A stretch of 64,000 nt of DNA from Amphiduros pacificus (lineage: Eukaryota > Annelida > Polychaeta > Phyllodocida > Hesionidae): contig OX439005.1 of assembly GCA_949316495.1 (NCBI GenBank), positions 29,224,217 through 29,288,216 on the forward strand, written 5' to 3'. The translations under genes and the position numbers were made by a program. Numbering within the stretch: position 1 is the first letter of the stretch; each line of letters starts with the position of its first letter. The notes below the pieces were generated by a model that saw only the letters and a program-made list of their open reading frames with translations, was not told the DNA's origin and ran no database searches. Below are positions 48,131-64,000 of this stretch, in pieces.

Positions 48131-49833
48131 TCACACACTCCAAAGGGGAATTGCTCAAGTACGTCATAGTTGTTACAGAATGATTTGAAACCATATCTAA
48201 TATTGGCCAAAGAATAATCAAATACTGGCCAAATATTGGTCAATATTGCAACGCGGCTCAAGGTAAAACTTAATTATGTAATTCATTCCAAGGTAAAACT
48301 GCGCATGCTGTGTCTGTATTGGAAAGTTATCGATAAGCCCTATTTAGAATACTGTGATAATATACATGTTGTTGAAGAGAACACTTGAGAAATGTAGAGT
48401 GTGGCCAGTGTCGTCGCTGTCAAAATTAAAGTATGCAACATATAGATTGATCTGAGCAGAATATTGCAGGGGTAATGCTATGCTTTATCTGCCACCAGAG
48501 GTCATTTAGTTTTTACCATATGAACATTGGCATGCATTACCATAATTAAAGATATAATTGATAGTATAGACCTGAATAAAGTCTTTATATATTTAAGTTA
48601 TTTTGCTTTACAATACCATATCTTCAAACATTAATCCAAATAAATATAAGTAAATTTTCATTCTGTTATTGTTGTTCAAGCAAGATACATTAACATCTGT
48701 GTCTTTAGAATAAACATGAGTAGTTTTTAATCTCAATGTTAACCTCAATGTTAAAGGTAATTTACAAATTATCAAATTCCCACCAAATGATTAAGTTTAC
48801 ACTTTGTCAATACACATTTATTGCTTGAATCCTGAGAGAGGTTTTCTCTGTACACAAAGAAAGTGATCTGGGATTTTGATTAATATGTAATAATCAAAGT
48901 TTATGCTCATATTTACTTTCATAGAGATTATTCAAAACAAAATAGATCAGCAAACAATTACTGCAAAAATATTGTTAAGGTGATATACTAGTAAATGAAA
49001 TGTTTTAAACAAATAAATGTACTCTCCCACAAAAACCAATAAAGAAATAATCCTTGTTTTGCAAACAGTGAAAAAGAAAATGTTCACTCAAACCCAGAGC
49101 CCGAATATTTCTTCCGCAGTAAGTTGTCCAGTCCAAAAAGTGAGTTGTCCAACTACTGTCTACTTGTTCAGCTGAGAAAAGGATATATAAAGGACCATCC
49201 AGCACTTTTTTTCCATTGAGGATGGCAATAGCGGAAAAAATGGCGTTTTGTACTACATGTGTATCTCAAAACAAGAATTCATTCAGTTGTGTTTTATATT
49301 CATGCAAAGTATATATGATGATATAAAGATTAAAATAAAAATAAAGAGGAAATATAACATGATCCAAAGTCAACATAACCTATTAGAGAAACATAAACAA
49401 AATGGAAGGTCTCTCGTGAACTTCATAAATAGAATAACAAAATACAATATTAAACTTAATGCTTTCTTCCCGATAGCAAAGTTCTATGCACATCTTTAAG
49501 CAGAAGGCAACAATCCCTACAGAAGTGTACAAGTAATATGTTGTATACAGACCTGATTGTCACAGGGTGGAGGTGTGGTACCTTGAGCTACTCGACTCAG
49601 AAGATGCTTTATCCCGGAATGCAACAGTCAATATGGACGCAGCGCCGTACCTGTGCACCACCTCAATGCGGGGGAGATTCTCATAACATTAGCATAATGA
49701 GCTCCCACCTCAACATGCATTCTGCGTTTCCTGGCAAGCTGATGGACACAATCTTAACATAAGTACTTTGTAAACATTCCTCTCGCCCCTAATGGTTCCT
49801 TTGTAACTGTTAATGTTGTTACCTTTATGTGTC

Positions 49834-49846
49834 CCGCTAGAGGGCA
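49834..49846 (+). promoter_or_regulatory. CTCF-like motif
   Basis: CCGCTAGAGGGCA, 12 of 13 to CCASYAGRKGGCR. Confidence 0.3.
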
Positions 49847-50156
49847 CGAAGGACATGAGGCTTAATACGCAGGCGCCAACCTCCAATAAGATTAATCCTC
49901 ATGAGGTATGATAAAAGGTCGTCTGTTTGTATATAGAATGTAATTACTGGATTCATGAAACACAACTAAATAACAGATCTCTTTAAAAATAACGGCGATA
50001 CATTGTAAGTACCTGTTCTAAGGGGAAGATGGAGCCGGAGTTGTTATACCTCCTGTTATTCTCGTATTTAATCATCAACAATATATCTTTCCTGTGGTTC
50101 ATGGGCATATCAATATAGCATTAATGCATAATGCATATCAATATAGCATTATGGTG

Positions 50157-50884
<728 letters not shown>

Positions 50885-51522
50885 ACTCCCACTCCCACTC
50901 CCACTCCCACTCCCACTCCCACTCCCACTCCCACTCCCACTCCCACTCCCACTCCCACTCCCACTCCCACTCCCACTCCCACTCCCACTCCCACTCCCAC
51001 TCCCACTCCCACTCCCACTCCCACTCCCACTCCCACTCCCACTCCCACTCCCACTCCCACTCCCACTCCCACTCCCACTCCCACTCCCACTCCCACTCCC
51101 ACTCCCACTCCCACTCCCACTCCCACTCCCACTCCCACTCCCACTCCCACTCCCACTCCCACTCCCACTCCCACTCCCACTCCCACTCCCACTCCCACTC
51201 CCACTCCCACTCCCACTCCCACTCCCACTCCCACTCCCACTCCCACTCCCACTCCCACTCCCACTCCCACTCCCACTCCCACTCCCACTCCCACTCCCAC
51301 TCCCACTCCCACTCCCACTCCCACTCCCACTCCCACTCCCACTCCCACTCCCACTCCCACTCCCACTCCCACTCCCACTCCCACTCCCACTCCCACTCCC
51401 ACTCCCACTCCCACTCCCACTCCCACTCCCACTCCCACTCCCACTCCCACTCCCACTCCCACTCCCACTCCCACTCCCACTCCCACTCCCACTCCCACTC
51501 CCACTCCCACTCCCACTCCCAC
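50885..51522. repeat. Perfect hexanucleotide microsatellite (CCCACT)n, about 106 copies
   Basis: 638 bases of uninterrupted hexamer with no variant unit that I can find. The minus strand reads (GGGAGT)n, three Gs every six bases, an ideal G-quadruplex-forming tract. Open in all six frames (Ser-Gly, Val-Gly, Pro-Thr, Pro-Leu, His-Ser dipeptides and so on) purely because of period six. Confidence 0.99.
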
Positions 51523-57024
<5,502 letters not shown>

Positions 57025-57086
57025 GACTGACCACGTCGCGATTCCCTTCCTTTATATACTTATTTCAAACCTGTTCTTGCGCATGC
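57025..57086 (-). promoter_or_regulatory. Core promoter on the minus strand: NRF1-like, TATA, Inr
   Basis: On the minus strand, TGCGCATGC (57086-57078, NRF1-like) is followed by TATATAAAGG (57058-57049) and an initiator TCAGTC (57030-57025). The distance from TATAAA to the Inr A at 57028 is 28 bases. The local sequence is GC-richer than its surroundings. The predicted first exon has no ATG before a GTAAAG donor at 56953, so a non-coding 5'UTR exon is likely. No gene to the left is identified. The EH-like gene, same strand with a spliced 5'UTR, is a distant possibility. An old retroelement promoter is the main alternative. Confidence 0.5.
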
Positions 57087-57489
57087 TCCGGTCTGCCACG
57101 TTACGCTAAAATTTGAGTAGTTTTGAAAGTGAGAACAAGATTCGCGCCAAGAAAGAAACTGAAATAGACATCCAAAATCCACAACAATATGATCGCTCGT
57201 TTCCCATAAATGACTTTGTTGCTCGACAAATTCTTATGTATATCATGATATGTATATATCTATATTTGTATACATATACGTCCAGGGTGGGAGAGCTCTG
57301 AACGGTTCCGGACGGTAAATCGGAACCAATCTGGACAATTCACCTCATTCTGGACACTCACAAGATCTGGACATGGGGTAGTATCTGAACGTTGCCATAT
57401 GGAGACAATGGCTAGATTAAAAAAAGTAGTTTTCTTTAATTGCAATATACAAACTGGTATATCTATATTCTGGAGGGATTTTGATGTTA

Positions 57490-57770
57490 ATCAAAGTTTG
57501 GAAATCGAGTCATAGATACTTGCCTTGCTCACAAAAATCTCATCAAATCGAAATTGACCAACATTAGGTCATAAGCCAGGTGTCTGGCACATATACTGAC
57601 CAATCAGTACAACTGCCAGTACAAAACAAATCGATTCATATTCTTTCACCAATGAGTTGACAGCCAGATTTTTCTCAATGACTTGCGCTTGATTCTGTGC
57701 GCACATTTATAGCTTTGGTGGCAGGGGCTGATATGATAGAGAAGTCCTGCTATGGAGGGCAGGAAGTAAT
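57490..57770 (-). repeat. Dispersed repeat family B, copy 3 (reverse)
   Basis: On the minus strand it carries AAAATCTGGCTGTCAACTCA, TTTGTTTTGTACTGGCAGTT, GTACTGATTGGTCAGTATAT and TAATGTTGGTCAATTTCGAT. It is the best preserved of the three copies. Confidence 0.7.
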
Positions 57771-58578
57771 ACGCCCATCAGCTACATATATAAGAACATG
57801 ATCACCCGAATCTGACATTTATTCCTAATTCTAACACAGGAAGGTGTCCCATTTTAGGACTGCATAACGAGGAATAATCCAGCACATATATCACTGTAAA
57901 CCGACAAGAATTTACTCATTCATAGGTAACACATTGAAATACTGAAATATGAAACACTCAATATATGTATAATTTTGTGATGATTTTAAAACGCTTTTGA
58001 TGCCTTTTGTGAGAAATAAAGAAATCATTTTATAACAGAATCATCCTGATTGGTTCAGAATTGGTGTAGAACAATGGTAATGACAACATACCATCCAGCT
58101 ATGTTGCGATTTCAGTCCAGCACTGATCAGAGCTCTTCCACTCCTGTACATATGATATAAAACTTAGTGTTCCCTCAACAGGACATGCTTCAGTTTCTAT
58201 TAATGAGTTGTTTCTCACTAAAATTAGTGTCACCCAGCATAGGCTGCTGTTTGTTTTGAGGCAGGTAGCCTGTACCGGCCCCGGTGGGCGATCTTTATTC
58301 AACCTTATACAATGCATAAAAGGTTGTCCATAAAACGAAATCAACATTAAGCATTATTAGCACGAAGGTCTGAAAGTATTTATAAATTACCACATACTTC
58401 AAATGTCATTTTCACTGCCGCAATTATGGGGACCTACTTGTCAATCAGTAAGATAAATGGTCATTTGACAGTTACGCAGTATAATTGTTGAGTGACAAGA
58501 GTGAAGTGCATATGGTTTGCTGAGAGCGAAGACAATATATCAATCACCCTTGTATTGGAAACACTACCTTGTTCTTAC

Positions 58579-58605
58579 CTTTTTCACAGCAGGGTTCTGT
58601 TTGTT
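58579..58605 (-). other. Candidate 27-base microexon
   Basis: On the minus strand, ACTCATTTAG / 27 bases / GTAAGAAC gives a good acceptor and donor. In phase 1, the phase used throughout the lectin gene, it encodes QTEPCCEK. A minus-strand frame at 58347-58099 (with ATCLKTNSSLCW and SSDQCWTE) might be a neighbouring exon but I could not join them cleanly. Possibly part of another small secreted protein gene or a relic. Confidence 0.25.
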
Positions 58606-58621
58606 CTAAATGAGTTTACAT

Positions 58622-58672
58622 TAGTTTCAACATTATTGCCTGACTGAATTATCAAGTCGCAGGTCCTTGACA
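58622..58672 (+). repeat. Dispersed repeat family A, partial copy
   Basis: TTTCAACATTATTGCCTGAC runs directly to TCGCAGGTCCTTGACA, lacking the central segment of the family. Confidence 0.55.
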
Positions 58673-58777
58673 TTGACCTTTACTTGACCTTTACCTCAGT
58701 GTAACTCGTGCTAATAGTCTAACCAACTGCACCATGGTCCATGGCCTCTTGAGCTGTGCGCGTACTGCGTCAGTATT

Positions 58778-58955
58778 TTGTTTGTTTGTTTGGGGTTTTA
58801 CACCACTTTCAACATTATTTGAGTAATTTCGTGATGAGACCTACTTGTAGCAGATATAGTGCTGCCTCACTGAATTTTCATGTCGTAGGTCCTTGACACG
58901 ACAAGCCATCCGGTCACAGATTTACAAGGACAATGGGTTAACCCTTTAGGCACGG
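58778..58955 (+). repeat. Dispersed repeat family A, longest copy
   Basis: Begins with (TTTG)n then GGGGTTTTACACCACTTTCA, and extends past the common core to GGTCACAGATTTACAAGGAC and GTTAACCCTTT. It best defines the family consensus. A tRNA A-box-like TAGCCGAGTGG lies separately at 59184-59194. Confidence 0.75.
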
Positions 58956-60040
58956 GTTGCATTAGTATTAGTCTACGTCAAAAGAGAAGGAAAAAAGGGA
59001 AAGGGCAAACATAGTTGGTGTCATGTTTTAATTTTTTTTAAAGCGTTGACTTGTCCAGAGAGGAACCCGAGGGTGACTATGATGGTACTCAATGGTGACT
59101 CCATAATTACTTAAACATGCCAACACGTTCAGATTTGGTTACAGCTTTCAGCATAATTATCACACTCCAAAGAAATCGCAGCCTAGCCGAGTGGTATGAC
59201 GTCATGCTATTGTTCTGAACGAATCTGAACGAGTGCGGCTGATTCTGTTATTAAACGATGTCTTAACTTCTCACAAATGACATCAACATTGCAACAAAAT
59301 CATCACAAAATTTAAAAAGAAATAACGATAAGTTAATAATTGTGTCATGATTATGAATCTCTAAATTATATAATAAATTTTTAACGTTTTAAGGGTTATT
59401 TTTGGGCTCCACGTTTGGATTACTTCTCAATCTTTAACTGTGGACCATTCCTATCTTGGGTAAACAATTCTCGTTGAAAATCAGTTCGAAAATGCGTATT
59501 AGTCCAGATTTACAGTCCGGTAGCGTTCTGAATTCTCTCATCTCCGAATCTGGACGATACGGAAACGCCATGGTTGCAATAAGAGTACCATGGGAACGCC
59601 CTAGATGCAGTGGGAACGATGTGAGAGGGCCGAGCATGTCTTATACTTTGGAATTTTCATTGAGATCAATTGAAAGAACCTCATTGAGTGTAATCAAATT
59701 CGTTTCAAAGCTTTGTTTGTCCTCATTTAAAAACGGATAACGTTTGGTTAATGTAAATTGTAATACTGGATCGCTCATGTGACCATATCTTGTTCTGCAA
59801 AAAGGAAGGGCCTTCTTTAATTATGTCGTATAAGGTTACATCAAGGGGACCGGTAGATCTTTAGGCTGGTATCAAACCCAAAAAGATTTACCATTAATGT
59901 TTTCTTTGACCAATCATTCTTTCCTAGACATATGCACTCAAAGCAGCAAAATGTCCCCATTTACATTTCTTCTCTTAATATTATTTATCGTGTCAAAAGA
60001 TTTCATGTGTATATTCGGTGCTGAACGGCTAAGTCCATTT
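58956..60040. other. Intergenic sequence
   Basis: No supportable gene. A short frame ending at 60082 contains a hydrophobic, signal-like FTFLLLILFIVS, but it runs into the 42-bp array and stops at once. Confidence 0.45.
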
Positions 60041-60673
60041 TGTTATGTGAAGCGATCAGAACATAAAATAAGAGGTCGATAATGTTATGTGAAGCAATCA
60101 GAACATACAATAAGAGGTCAATGATGTTATGTGATGCAATCAGAACATACAATAAGAGGTCAATGATGTTATGTGAAGCAATCAGAATTTACAATAAGAG
60201 GTCAATGATGTTATGTGATGCAATCAGAACATACAATAAGAGGTCGATAATGTTATGTGAAGCAATCAGAACATACAATAAGAGGTCAATGATGTTATGT
60301 GAAGCAATAGGAACATACAATATGAGGTCAATGATGTTATGTGAAGCAATCAGAATTTACAATAAGAGGTCAATGATGTTATGTGAAGCAATAGGAACAT
60401 GCAATAAGAGGTCGATAATGTTATGTGAAGCAATCAGAACATACAATAAGAGGTCGATAATGTTATGTGAAGCAATAAGAACATACAATAAGAGGTCAAT
60501 GATGTTATGTGAAGCAATCAGAACATACAATAAGAGGTCAATGATGTTATGTGAAGCAATAGGAACATACAATAAGAGGTCAATGATGTTATGTGAAGCA
60601 ATCAGAATTTACAATAAGAGGTCAATGATGTTATGTGAAGCAATAGGAACATACAATAAGAGGTCGATAATGT
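60041..60673. repeat. 42-bp minisatellite, 15 copies
   Basis: The unit is 42 bases, TGTTATGTGAAGCAATCAGA plus ACATACAATAAGAGGTCAATGA. It has binary variation at four sites (GAA/GAT, ATCAG/ATAGG, AACATAC/AATTTAC, TCAATGATG/TCGATAATG). Period divisible by three leaves one plus-strand frame (60082-60690, 14-residue repeat MLCEAIRTYNKRSM) and a minus frame open. Confidence 0.96.
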
Positions 60674-60690
60674 TCCGACATGTATATTAA

Positions 60691-62700
60691 ACCTCACCAC
60701 TTGATCATACAATATTACTTTCCGATATATAGCATCGGAGGGCCAATGGTATAAACATATGGACATAGCAGTGTGTTATAATTCATTAATTCAATTCATA
60801 TTTATCTAAAATATGCTATGTCTATGGGAAATACGTTTCATAACAGATCACGTTCATCAACTTAATTACATGGCTGATTGTTATCTAACATGGTCCCTGT
60901 TCAAAGAATTAAGATTACCTTTACACATTATGTTACAGTGTATTTTGACCTTGTGACCCAGAGACCATGCATATGAAAGTATTTTTTTATTACATATTAC
61001 AACACATCCATGTTTCATTTGGTTTGATCCATATAGATATTACACTAATTACTAGAATTATGCTAATTGCCAATTTACATAAATATTTTACACTCACATA
61101 ATATTTAGATGATGAAAAAACTTGGGATGCATATAGGTTGTGAAGCATATCCCTGATCCAAGTAACTAACTACTTGCCAGAGATGTCACTCAATTTTCAG
61201 CATAAGTGTTCTAAAAGACACATTGTAAAAAAATGAAGAGTTCTGCTATCAAATTCATGAATTTGTCAGAAATATGTACAGTTATGAAGTTTAATGCAGG
61301 TGTTAGTATCGCCAAGATTAATAAATGATTAAAAAGATGAGAGCTTCTATGGCTGGGCTGAATATTATTGCACAATGTGCTTTGAAATTTACGTATAAGC
61401 TACGTGGGCCCGATTGGTAAATCACATATTTCCAGCTGTAAGAAGTAATTTCTTATTGCAATAAAACACCCGTCTCTAAATTTTCATTGCTTGTGTTACA
61501 ATTATTCATATTCATGGGCTTACTAAAGCTTTTTTGGACACATTTTTTGGACAAGTGACTTAATCGGGAATGACAACTGTTTGCTGGCATAACGAACATT
61601 GTTCAATGCGGTAACAGCTAGAGCGCTGTCATATTTGAGTTTATGTTTTGAGCTCATGTGCCAACAGTTAGAGAAAGCAAAATATGTTAAAGATAGCATA
61701 ATGACATAAACATAAATGATAATGATAATAACGGTTATGACAACAACAAAGACAAAGACGATGACAACAACAACAAAGACATTCTAGCGCTACGCACGAC
61801 TATATCTGCTTTTGTGTTTCATAAAGATATGACAAAAATGGCGAACCCTGTGTATCACTTGGATTGACCATGAGGGCACCTTTGAAGAGTTTGAGAACTC
61901 TCAACTGATATTCGTATATTGTGATATCATCAACGTTTGTAGAATCTAGACCTAAACCATGGCGGATGTACTGGCAGTGTTATTGGATCTTTAACTGACA
62001 ATTATATATAATAAGCACACTGGTAACATAGAATTTAATAAAGGGAAATGTAGGGAAATTTAATAAAGGAAAATCATTAAGAAAATGCTGACCATGCCTT
62101 GCATGATAACTCTCCTTTATGTATGAATGACATCATCTAAACGATTACGTCCGGAGACATACCATTACTCTATCTTACTGATTTAAACACGATCTTTCTG
62201 ACTTTCTTTATAGCATATGTAATTTTATCATCAACAATTAATTTTCTCTAAATTAGAAATTTGTATGACTGTTTCAAGTTATTTCATGATCGATTTTCCT
62301 TAATGAGTGTTTCAGGATGGATACATCAACTATGATTTGACACTGAGTATTGTAATTAATCTGGTGTGGTGTTTAATCAGTGTGAGTGTGGAAGCGATAG
62401 TGAGCTGCCTGCTTGCTGTGACAGGTCAGCAAGGATTATTGTCTGGCTTGCCACTTCTGCGGGGTAAATCAACCCACTTGTGTAGTTTCTCCATCTGCAA
62501 TAAGTAGTTCATTTGCATCTTTATTGAAATATTCTCTATTTGTTGTTAATTTTGTGTTAATGATTATGGTAGACGTCTTCCCTGTTTATCGTAGTGTTTT
62601 ATTCATTTTTATAGTCAAGTCCACATTTTAGGATTGTTATTCATGATTTGTCAGTGCAGAATGACCATTTTCATCTTCAGTGTAGAATGTCATTTCCCTG

Positions 62701-62705
<5 letters not shown>
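60691..62705. other. AT-rich intergenic sequence
   Basis: Nothing supportable seen apart from an imperfect GACAACAACAAAGACA-type run near 61737-61785. Confidence 0.5.

Positions 62706-62784
<79 letters not shown>
62706..62784. repeat. (AT)n microsatellite
   Basis: A pure AT dinucleotide run of about 40 repeats. Confidence 0.98.
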
Positions 62785-62786
<2 letters not shown>

Positions 62787-63510
62787 ATGATTCAGGTATC
62801 TGGCAAATACTGGGTTAAGAGATACATCTTTTCTGTTCAGGTTTCACTGGAATAGTTGCACAGCATGATAAATGGCAACCCTGGACTCTTTCCTGGCAGA
62901 CATTCCATCCATATCAACCAACAGGATATCAATTAAGAGGCTGCTGAGATGATAACATATTGTATTTGTGCTGCATTTGTCTATACTCAGCCACAAACAA
63001 GCTATAAGATTAACAAATATTGATTAGTGAACCAGTATAATGGTTCAAGGTATTGAATAAATTAATGTAATATAATGATATTTGTTCAGCCAACATTGGT
63101 AGTAGTTCAATATATTGATGATTACATATTACATATGCAATTGGCATATGTGTGTATTTGGTTATGAACCTTTACACAAGGCGTAATAAGATATATCTAG
63201 GCTAAACCTCTATTCAATTGTTTAGGGATGATAAATATATCTAAGATGGACAACATCTTCGACTAAGCGACTTAGCTTTTCATCAACTTTTGAAATATTA
63301 GTTTTGTTGAGATATCAATATCTGGAAAATATCGCTACGTTATATCACAAACCATAATCAGGACTCTTCACATTGTTGACATGAAAGTTTTTCTTATTAA
63401 TTTATCATAGATATAGAATTAACGTTTTTAAACTGATTGCATATAACCTAATAATGTAAAGTAAACCATGCTCTATACAGTGCACGTATGCTCATACGAT
63501 ACAAAGGGGA
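62785..63510. other. Intergenic sequence
   Basis: Nothing supportable seen. Confidence 0.5.
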
Positions 63511-63740
63511 CCCAGCAGACAAAACTGGATGAAATGACGTGGTTTTGACATGAATTCCAGGTGTGGTTAGGACGTAATTAACTGGTGGAATATGCAAAAC
63601 AAAATGGCATGAATTTTTTCACATGGATAAAACGTGAAATTATTGGTGGATAAGAAAATAATTCACGTCATTTTGCTTTGCATATCTAACCGATATCTGA
63701 TATTTGAACCGCGTGGTTGTAACGTGGCGTGTCTGCTGGG
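63511..63740. mobile_element. Small MITE, 230 bp, CCCAGCAGACA termini
   Basis: The left end CCCAGCAGACAAAAC and the reversed right end CCCAGCAGACACGCC form terminal inverted repeats. GACGTGG and CACGTCA/ACGTGG motifs sit inside both arms. Non-coding. The terminus and ACGT-rich body recall the element at 29834. Confidence 0.7.
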
Positions 63741-64000
63741 AAGGTACGGAAACAGTGGTTCAAGATATATCAAACTTTTACGATGAGAAAGTTTCGTAAT
63801 GGGAGCAGCAGGAATGAATAAATACGGTTTGATAGTTCAGTTTGTATCATGCAATATACTATACTAGACTATCCGTAGCTGACCAAATGACCCTGTTGTC
63901 AATTAACATTTTTTTCTAAGTTATTTATTCTGAGAAAGCCATCTGATGTTGAAACGTAGACACGTGGTGATCACCGCTTCTCGCTATTGTTACTGTGGAC
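63741..64000. other. Window end, intergenic
   Basis: Nothing supportable seen. Confidence 0.5.

Larger units (their letters stand above)
43309..50155. other. Long AT-rich intergenic stretch
   Basis: No gene recognised. It contains a tRNA-like remnant near 45385-45440, a 20-bp repeat at 45701, a family A copy at 47996, a CTCF-like motif at 49834 and a GC-richer block at 49500-49780. A 123-codon open frame (43308-43679) is within chance expectation for this composition. Confidence 0.5.

Noticed and set aside
50885-51522. Interstitial telomere
   Set aside because: The repeat is GGGAGT, not TTAGGG, and it is flanked by ordinary unique sequence.
59184-59230. tRNA gene with A-box TAGCCGAGTGG
   Set aside because: No acceptable B-box or stems follow; at most a distant tRNA-derived relic.
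60082-60690. 202-codon repeat protein or multi-copy neuropeptide precursor
   Set aside because: The hydrophobic leader nearby is in a different frame and stops at the array; the frame is open only because the unit is 42 bases.

Overview
The window looks like a gene-poor, AT-rich stretch of an animal nuclear genome, most likely a lophotrochozoan and probably a mollusc. The evidence is introns with GT/AG borders, a PAN plus C-type-lectin secreted protein, a CES-2/Giant/HLF-type bZIP gene, several kinds of terminal-inverted-repeat elements, a 5'-truncated LINE tail, and very heavy minisatellite content. No species can be named from sequence alone. About 1.5 kb of 64 kb is confidently protein-coding.

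Layout. 1-8.5 kb (+): a PAR-like bZIP transcription factor in one long open exon (2954-4267). Its upstream region has nuclear-receptor-type half sites and a palindromic D-box, and the first AATAAA I could find lies 4.2 kb downstream. 10.5-12.7 kb: a duplicated 26-bp minisatellite with a related 20-bp E-box array. 15.4-21.5 kb: a 41-bp satellite of about 150 copies with higher-order structure. 22.7-25.3 kb: a 30-bp array, an orphan Ig-like exon (+) and a 32-bp array. 29.8-32.3 kb: two or three inverted-repeat elements.

32.8-36.1 kb (-): a four-exon secreted PAN + C-type lectin gene that joins in phase, with a 24-nt microexon, a LINE tail in one intron and an unexplained Cys-rich exon. 38.9-39.3 kb (-): a small secreted protein made of two six-cysteine domains with identical spacing, separated by a Lys-Arg site. 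It resembles a tandemly duplicated eclosion-hormone-like precursor and is the most interesting gene here. 39.5-40.5 kb: a TTAA-flanked inverted-repeat element carrying CTCF-like motifs. 42.6-43.3 kb: a smaller inverted-repeat element with a strong hairpin. 50.2-53.1 kb: AT microsatellites and a perfect (CCCACT)106 array. 57.0 kb (-): a textbook TATA/Inr core promoter facing left with no recognised gene. 60.0-60.7 kb: a 42-bp array. 63.5-63.7 kb: a small MITE.

The lectin and the EH-like peptide are both secreted products on the minus strand, 3 kb apart. The bZIP gene is unrelated and 28 kb away. Nothing indicates operon-like organisation. Function assignments rest on motif recognition by eye; gene models need transcript support.
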